Source: Neolecta irregularis DAH-3
Taxonomy: Eukaryota > Ascomycota > Neolectomycetes > Neolectales > Neolectaceae
Assembly (NCBI GenBank): GCA_001929475.1
Contig: LXFE01000367.1
Location: forward strand, 1-13,055
Reading direction: 5' to 3'
DNA length: 13,055 bases
The notes below the pieces were generated by a model. It saw only the letters and a program-made list of their open reading frames with translations, was not told the DNA's origin and made no database searches. How positions within the stretch are numbered: position 1 is the stretch's first letter; every line of letters begins with the position of its first letter. Shown piece after piece: positions 7,599-13,055 of the stretch. The translations under genes and the position numbers were made by a program.

Positions 7599-9380
7599 CT
7601 ATACTCCGCTACCGCTGGCCTTTTCCAATATTTCATCGTCGTTATCAGAGTGCCTTAACTTCCTAAAGGCGCGTTTTAGGAATCCGCTGCCGCAGTCCCC
7701 ATCCTCACGCGCAGTTGAATCAGGCGGGCTATATGTTCTACTTGTAAGTCCAGTCAACTCGAGAAAACGTACGGTGATGATCGCTTTGCGTTCTTATCGC
7801 CAATGGAATCGGCGAGTTGCTCCAACAGCAATTGCTCATAGGGAGACCATGATCTTGGGGATATTAGCATTCGATTTCCATAAAAGAGCGCACTTTGGAA
7901 ATTGAATTTGGAACTCAACTTTCATATCCCCTGGATTCTGCAGTCGGGACTTTTGAAGTTTTGGAATTCCTTTCCCAGGCAGGATCAGGGTATCTCCAGG
8001 TGACACTCCTTGGGGCACCTTCACGTCGACTTCTCCCTCTAATGTTGGTATGGAAATCTGACCTCCAAGTGCGGCTGTGGTCATCGGCACTTTGGCCGTA
8101 TATAGAATATTGAAGCCTTTCCGCTTGAAGAATGGGTGCTCTTGCACACGAATATGAACATATAGATCGCCTTTTTGCCTTCGCTGGGATCCTCTATCGG
8201 AGGGTGGAGTGTCTCCTTCTCCAGTAACTCTGAGTTTCATTCCATCCTCGACACCTGTATTATTAGAAATGGCTCCCAACAGTATATACTACCAGCGGGA
8301 ATATCAATAGTCACCGTCTTTGACTCTCTTAGGATACCCTCTCCTCCACAACTACTGCACTCCGAACTTTTAGGAATAGAAATTCCAGAACCATCGCAAG
8401 ATTCACATTTCGAAGCCATTTGGAAACCGCCTTGCATGATATGAACACGATGGCCACTCCCACCGCATCGTTTGCACGACGCTCTTTTAGCGCCTGATTT
8501 AAGGCCTGACCCCGAACAAGTTTTACAAGTGGTCAAGGGTTTGATATGAACCGATCTCTTGACCCCTTTGGCGGCATCTATGAAGGAGATAGAGATGGGG
8601 GCCTACAATTAGTGTATGTCAGAGAATATATCATACATCAATATCCTCTCCAACCATGGTTTGTTGCCCGAATCCACCGAACGACGAACTCTGCCCATGC
8701 CCATTCGCAAATCCAAACAAGTCGCCAAGATCAATATTCGTAAAGCCCGGGAATCCAGTAAATGATCCAGATTCTCCTTGAGCACCTGCGCCCCCAAAAC
8801 CTTGATCAAACGCCACTGAACCCAGTTGATCGTATTGCGTTCTCTTTTGAGGATCTGATAGAATCTAAGATATGACTTCTAGACTAGAAAAACGACCGGG
8901 TATATTACCTCATAAGCGTGTTGTACTTCTTGAAACTTTTCTCGGGCGTTGGATTCTTTGTTGGAATCGGGGTGATATTTCTTCGCTAACTAGATCATTA
9001 ATTTTCTAATATCATTGGTCAAAGTCGTACCGAATAATAAGCAATTTTGATATCTTTGGCGTCTGCGTCTTTGGAGACCCCAAGGACTGTATACGGATTC
9101 TTTGCGCGTTCATTTTGGCTAGCACAAGCATGAAATTTTGATTTCAGAATAGTTAGTATCTCTTTTGTATTTCAAGAAAGCGTACATGATGTGATATCCT
9201 GGGTCTAACCATCGGCCTAACCCCCACATTAAGATAAAACGTGGCGGACGTTGTGGGATTTCTCGTCGATGTGTTGAATCTACGGTGATGCAGATTCAAA
9301 TTCTTCTCAGCATCGTAAAGGCAGCGGATCGGATTATGACGGTATTTCATCAATGGTTCAAATGCTCTGGCACTGGCCAT
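7599..9380 (-). CDS. MDJ1: Type I mitochondrial DnaJ/Hsp40 co-chaperone (Mdj1-like), at least seven exons, 5' end uncertain
   Basis: This co-chaperone stimulates mitochondrial Hsp70 ATPase and delivers unfolded clients in the matrix. Secure exons: 9120-9031, 8989-8909, 8864-8637, 8602-8293, 8254-7894, 7853-7773, 7728-7599; introns are 41, 44, 34, 38, 40 and 44 nt. The J domain runs [13 protein letters not shown] to [12 protein letters not shown] and [13 protein letters not shown], with HPD intact. A Gly/Phe region follows. All four zinc motifs are present ([32 protein letters not shown]). The C-terminal substrate domain includes [19 protein letters not shown] and [17 protein letters not shown]. 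The tail [18 protein letters not shown] is typical of Mdj1. The first exon is unresolved: a frame from ATG at 9380 encodes a basic presequence-like peptide with RRFNTS and meets a GTACGC donor at 9185, but its phase does not fit the AG at 9120. An ATG at 9229 does fit (67-nt intron) but gives a very short leader. Confidence 0.88.
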
Positions 9381-9557
9381 GTGCGAAACCTATGTTATAT
9401 TCAAGGGCTGCTGAGTGATTGTATGTTGTGGAATCAGGTGGAAGAAAATGCGATATTTTTCAGGAAGTCTCGAATGATGAACTCTGAATGTGGTAAGAGG
9501 GCTGATTAATCCCAAGCCGCGTCTCGTTGGTAGCCTGTCTCAACCTCCATCGCAGTT

Positions 9558-10196
9558 ATGAGTGAAGGAGCTATTCTGCTTCTCGTCATCCTAGCGCTTT
9601 TCGTCGGGTATTCTTATTTTGGCAGCGGGAACAGCTCTACAGCTTCTGGAAATGCTTCGCACGGGTCTTTGAGAGGATCCCGGAGGGTGACGAAAGATAT
9701 GATTGAGGTGTGTTTTTGAAGGCACTGTAGATGACGCATATCAGGTAGTCCAGTCTATGTTTCCTACCATCTCGGAACGGTCCATCGCTTATGATCTGAG
9801 CAAGACTGGGTCTGTAGAAGCCACGACTGAGAAACTATTGACAAGTAACACATTGCCGGTATGTCATGACCTCTGTAGCATCTAATTTTCCAGGAACCTC
9901 CAGCGACCTATGTATATATGTTTGCTCCGTCGCAACCAGTCCAGCAGCCTTCAGGGAGAGCATCATCAGCACAAAAGGGACACTCCTACCCCGACTTGAT
10001 TACGAGGTTTCATTTGAACGACAAGGTTAAATCCGGTCTTTATACAAAGCCGGAACCCTTGGGGATTCAATGGAGTGATTCAAAGGCGGAAAGAGAAGCA
10101 ATGTTTAAACGAAAACGCGAGCAATTTATCTTACAAGGCCTGAAAAATCAGAAATCGTTTGAGAAGACAAAACTTTCTGCGGCATCACATGAATAG
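9558..10196 (+). CDS. Membrane-anchored CUE-domain protein (Cue1-like), three exons, 188 aa
   Basis: In yeast, Cue1 anchors the E2 enzyme Ubc7 at the ER membrane and binds ubiquitin during ER-associated degradation; this protein has the same layout. Exons 9558-9707, 9745-9858, 9894-10196; introns are 37 and 35 nt, both phase 0. Residues about 5-21 (AILLLVILALFVGYSYF) form one N-terminal membrane segment with almost no lumenal leader. The CUE domain spans about 46-88, with the MFP motif at 55-57, an acidic/Leu helix and the LL pair at 81-82. The C-terminal part (WSDSKAEREAMFKRKREQF, then ILQGLKNQKSF) is a charged helix in the position of the Ubc7-binding region of Cue1. Orthology to Cue1 rather than another CUE protein is inference. 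It is convergent with SMC2 (110-base gap). Confidence 0.85.
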
Positions 10197-10306
10197 AGAT
10201 GACACCTGGTACGGCGTTTACTATGATGTTTCTTCAATTTATCATTGTAGGTAGGAGAAAATAGAAATTATCAACATATTAAACTGTAATATCACTTCAA
10301 GGATTA
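10197..10306. other. Convergent intergenic gap, CUE gene / SMC2
   Basis: This gap of 110 AT-rich bases between two stop codons must hold both polyadenylation regions. No strong hairpin is seen. Confidence 0.4.
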
Positions 10307-13055
10307 TTACTGCATAACAACGCTGGTCCCGTCCATAAACCTGGTTCGGTATATTCGATTTGCGTTTGAGAACATGCCTTCTTTCAAGCTTACAACGATA
10401 AACTGGGAGCTGCGGCAATTAGTTGTTTTAAGTGAACCCATAGGCTTACCCTTTAAATCTAGTCTTAATCAAGCGTCCGATATTTTGGGTATGACTTAAA
10501 TCTAACGCAGCGTCAACTTCATCAAGAATGTACATTGGTGCTGGCTTGAACTGCAAGAGCGACATAATTAATGCTAATGCGATCAGAGACCTGTTATTAG
10601 CATGCTATTTCATTAGAAAGTAGCATACCGTTGACCTCCACTCAGTTCAGTCAAACTTTGTTTCCAAACTTTCCCAAGACATACTCTGACTTCCAGTCCA
10701 TCTGAGATATTCTTCCCTTCGGGCGCCTCTAATTTTGCAAAATTTCCAGGTAATAATTCTGCAAATATTTGTCCAAAATCACCATTAACTTTCTCCCAAG
10801 TCCGTTGCAAGGCTTCTTTTTTATATTCATCGAGCGTAGATATTGTCTCCTCGATTTTCCGTTTATCGCGTCGGACAGTTTTAAGCATTGTCTTCAAGCT
10901 GGATTCTTTCTTTTCGACGCTGTCGATCATGTTCATTACTTTTGCATTAACTTTCTTCTGCAAGCCTTTGAAACGTTCTGTCAATGATTTTAAGTTATTT
11001 TTACATTCAGAAATGTTTTGATTCGCAAAATAATACGGCGTCCCTTGTCGACCAAAGTTGCTATTCCGTAAGACTTGAATACTATTTAATTTCGGGAACT
11101 TACCTCTTCTCATCACCGATCCACTCGTGCTCGCGTTCCATTTGGACTAATAGACTCTCCACGCCTTGAAGTTCTTTATGGAATTTCTCGACCTCATGGC
11201 GAAGTTTCTGTAACTCTAATCCACTCTCCGTGATTTCAGAATTCTTCTGCCGTGAGGCTTCTTCAAGACTCTTCAACTCATCGTCAAAACTGATCATTTT
11301 AGCTCGCTCGCTTTCCATTTCAGCGTTGATGAAATCATATTGGTCCTTGATCTTTGAATGGTCTTTATGTAGTGACTGGAGCTCTGATTGTTGGATTTGT
11401 AGTGTACTATTTGCGTCGTCGAGTTGTTCTTGAGCCGCTCCAAGGTCGGCTCCTAATTGTTCTGCATCATGAGTTAGATATCACCAGAAATCAATGATAC
11501 CAGCTTCCAGTTGTATTGTCTGGAATTCTCTCTTGCAATCTTTAACATTTGTACTTTGTTTCAAGATTGAAGCCTTGAGATCATCAAGTTCTTTCTGGAA
11601 ATGTTAGAAATTTGTCGATTGCGCAACACACCTGGAGTTCCTTTAGTTTTCCATCCTTATTGTTCTTGAACTCGTTCATGTCCTTCTCAATCTTTCTGAC
11701 ATCTTTTGAAGCGTCATCTCCTTTATTCTTTGCTTCAATCATTACCAGTTTCAATTCCCCAATCCGTTTTTTCATGTCTTCAACTTCATGAATCAACTAG
11801 ACCAGTGAGCATTCTCATCGCGATCTACATGCCTTTGAATGCGAATTACTGTTGATCTGTTCCTCGGTAAGCCTTAACTCGTGTCTCTTCAAGTCCAATT
11901 GTTTTTTCAGCGTTTTGGCTTCCGTATTCTTCTCTTGATCCATGTTCATCTGCCGCTCGATAGCATCAAACTCCCTCTTATAAATATTTATTTCACGGGT
12001 GACTTTGTTTAATTTTTGAAGATGAACTAATAGTCCAGAAGTGCTGACACTGCTGCCACCACTTAACGTACCCGAAGGGTCATAAACATCCCCTTCCAGC
12101 GTGACACTTTTCAATCGGACAGATGGATTGAATGTTACAGTTTTGGCGGTATCGGCGTCTGCACAAATTAATGTCGAACCAAAGACATATTCCATTGCGG
12201 CGGAGACTTCACTGTCATATCCTACAAGAGATAACGCAAGGTCGACTTTTCCAGGGGCGAGTTGGTGAGCTGAATCGATTTTCTTTCATAGTCAGCATTT
12301 TAAGAAGCAATAGGTACCTCTGCTGAAGCGCGAAAGGCGGAAATCCGGTTGAGTGGAATGATAGTTACTCGTTTCCTAAGTTTTCCTTTCTCAAGGAGTT
12401 GAGTTCCTATCACTTCGTTTTCGACGACAACCTATAGTTTTAGTTTTGCTATGAGAAAAATTGCACATTATACAATCTACCACCTGCACATATTTCAAGA
12501 GCAGTAGCAGCTTTGAACTTTTCCTGATCCAAAGAGAATAACTGAGCAACGAGACCTTTGACTTTACTCCGATCGAAGTTTGGCGTTGGATCCGAATACA
12601 CAAAGTCAATATTTGCCGCTTTGCGACTAAGATTATCCGCATTCTAACCAATTAACCAAATTTTGATGGAAAAATGGTGCCTCATGCAGTTCATTGATCA
12701 TTGCTTGTAATTCGGCTTTCCTAGAAAGATTCGCCTGTTCAGTATCTTCGTTCCAATCAAGATTCTGTAATTCATTTTCCAACCTTGTACCCTCAATTCT
12801 ATGGCTTTCTAATTCTTTCAGCGCGGACATATTCTGATCACGGGCTTTTTTGGCTCGTGGTTCATCGGTTTTAATCTGTTTTTCTAGATGCGAGATCTTC
12901 AATTTCGCTTGTTCCGATTCCGTTTGGGCATTGGAGATTCGTGTTTTGGCATCTTGCAATTGATCCATGTAGCCAGCATCGTGTCCTTCCTTTGCAGCCA
13001 CTCCAGTAATTAGAGTTTGCAATAACTCTTCTTTCGACGATACTTGCTGTTGTTG
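10307..13055 (-). CDS. SMC2: Condensin subunit SMC2, C-terminal two-thirds, runs off the window
   Basis: SMC2 pairs with SMC4 in condensin, an ATP-driven loop extruder that compacts chromosomes. Ten exons are visible: 13055-12681, 12643-12467, 12431-12318, 12282-11833, 11796-11632, 11594-11501, 11461-11104, 11060-10629, 10590-10450, 10409-10307, coding 802 residues without the N-terminal part. About 380 residues, including Walker A, lie beyond the window, judged from the usual length of about 1,180. Visible blocks are coiled coil, then the hinge ([23 protein letters not shown] joined to [61 protein letters not shown]). The returning coil follows with [12 protein letters not shown] and [15 protein letters not shown]. 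The ABC signature [16 protein letters not shown] comes next, then Walker [21 protein letters not shown] and the end [27 protein letters not shown] and NFGRQGT favour SMC2 over SMC4. Introns are 35-43 nt; two use GC donors. Confidence 0.95.
11797..11832 (-). other. GC-AG intron (36 nt) in the SMC2 coiled coil
   Basis: The exon ends TCAAAG and the intron runs GCATGT to GGTCTAG. Joining gives SNSHSK followed by [14 protein letters not shown], in phase 0 and consistent with the SMC2 coil. The GT four bases further on is phase 1 and would need a different AG inside the following helix. Confidence 0.7.
12644..12680 (-). other. GC-AG intron (37 nt) in SMC2 ahead of the hinge
   Basis: The exon ends CATGAG and the intron runs GCACCA to TTGGTTAG. 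The next exon starts [19 protein letters not shown] in phase 0. No GT near the exon end gives a matching phase. The GT at about 12657 would join out of frame. Confidence 0.7.

Noticed and set aside
9285-9509. Forward open frame of 74 codons
   Set aside because: It is antisense to the possible DnaJ leader, has no recognisable motif, and lies in the region upstream of the CUE gene.

Overview
The window is about 13 kb of compact eukaryotic nuclear DNA, most likely fungal. Genes lie on both strands, with intergenic gaps of roughly 110 to 670 bases, and most are split by very short introns. Every intron I could fix by reading frame and family similarity is 34 to 50 nt long, starts GTATGN/GTAAGN/GTACGN or a variant, and usually has a CTAAY/CTGAY branch site about 10 nt before the AG. 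A mitochondrial ribosomal protein, a mitochondrial DnaJ and a fungal-type membrane protein show an organism with a real, translating mitochondrion. That argues against classical microsporidia but fits a small-genome, early-diverging fungus. The phylum is inference.

Layout, left to right. (1) 85-566 (+): a small secreted Cys-rich protein, not recognised. (2) 567-1231: no assignable gene; it holds a GC-rich stretch with all forward frames open. (3) 1232-2112 (-): an AN1 zinc-finger/UBL protein of the Cuz1/ZFAND1 type, with an unexplained in-frame stop in the UBL part. (4) 2302-3237 (-): mitochondrial uS7 with a duplicated N-terminal segment. (5) 3474-5219 (+): NOT2/CNOT2, six exons. (6) 5400-6349 (+): a conserved polytopic membrane protein, probably mitochondrial, six exons. 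(7) 6849-7345 (+): a SAP30-like Sin3-binding protein, three exons. (8) 7599 to about 9380 (-): a type I mitochondrial DnaJ (Mdj1 type), at least seven exons. (9) 9558-10196 (+): a membrane-anchored CUE-domain protein resembling Cue1, three exons. (10) 10307 to beyond 13055 (-): condensin SMC2, from the coiled coil before the hinge to the C-terminus, ten exons visible.

The genes do not form one pathway. They are housekeeping functions: proteasome/p97 and ER ubiquitin quality control (ZFAND1-like, CUE protein), mitochondrial translation and folding (uS7m, Mdj1-like), mRNA decay and transcription control (NOT2, SAP30-like) and chromosome condensation (SMC2). The uS7m/NOT2 pair is divergent and shares a 236-base upstream region. 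SAP30/DnaJ and CUE/SMC2 are convergent pairs.

No transposon, virus, CRISPR array, rRNA or tRNA was found. The points most worth a second look are three frame-supported GC-AG introns among about 32, the internal stop in the ZFAND1-like gene, the uS7m duplication, the GC-rich island and the uncharacterised membrane protein.
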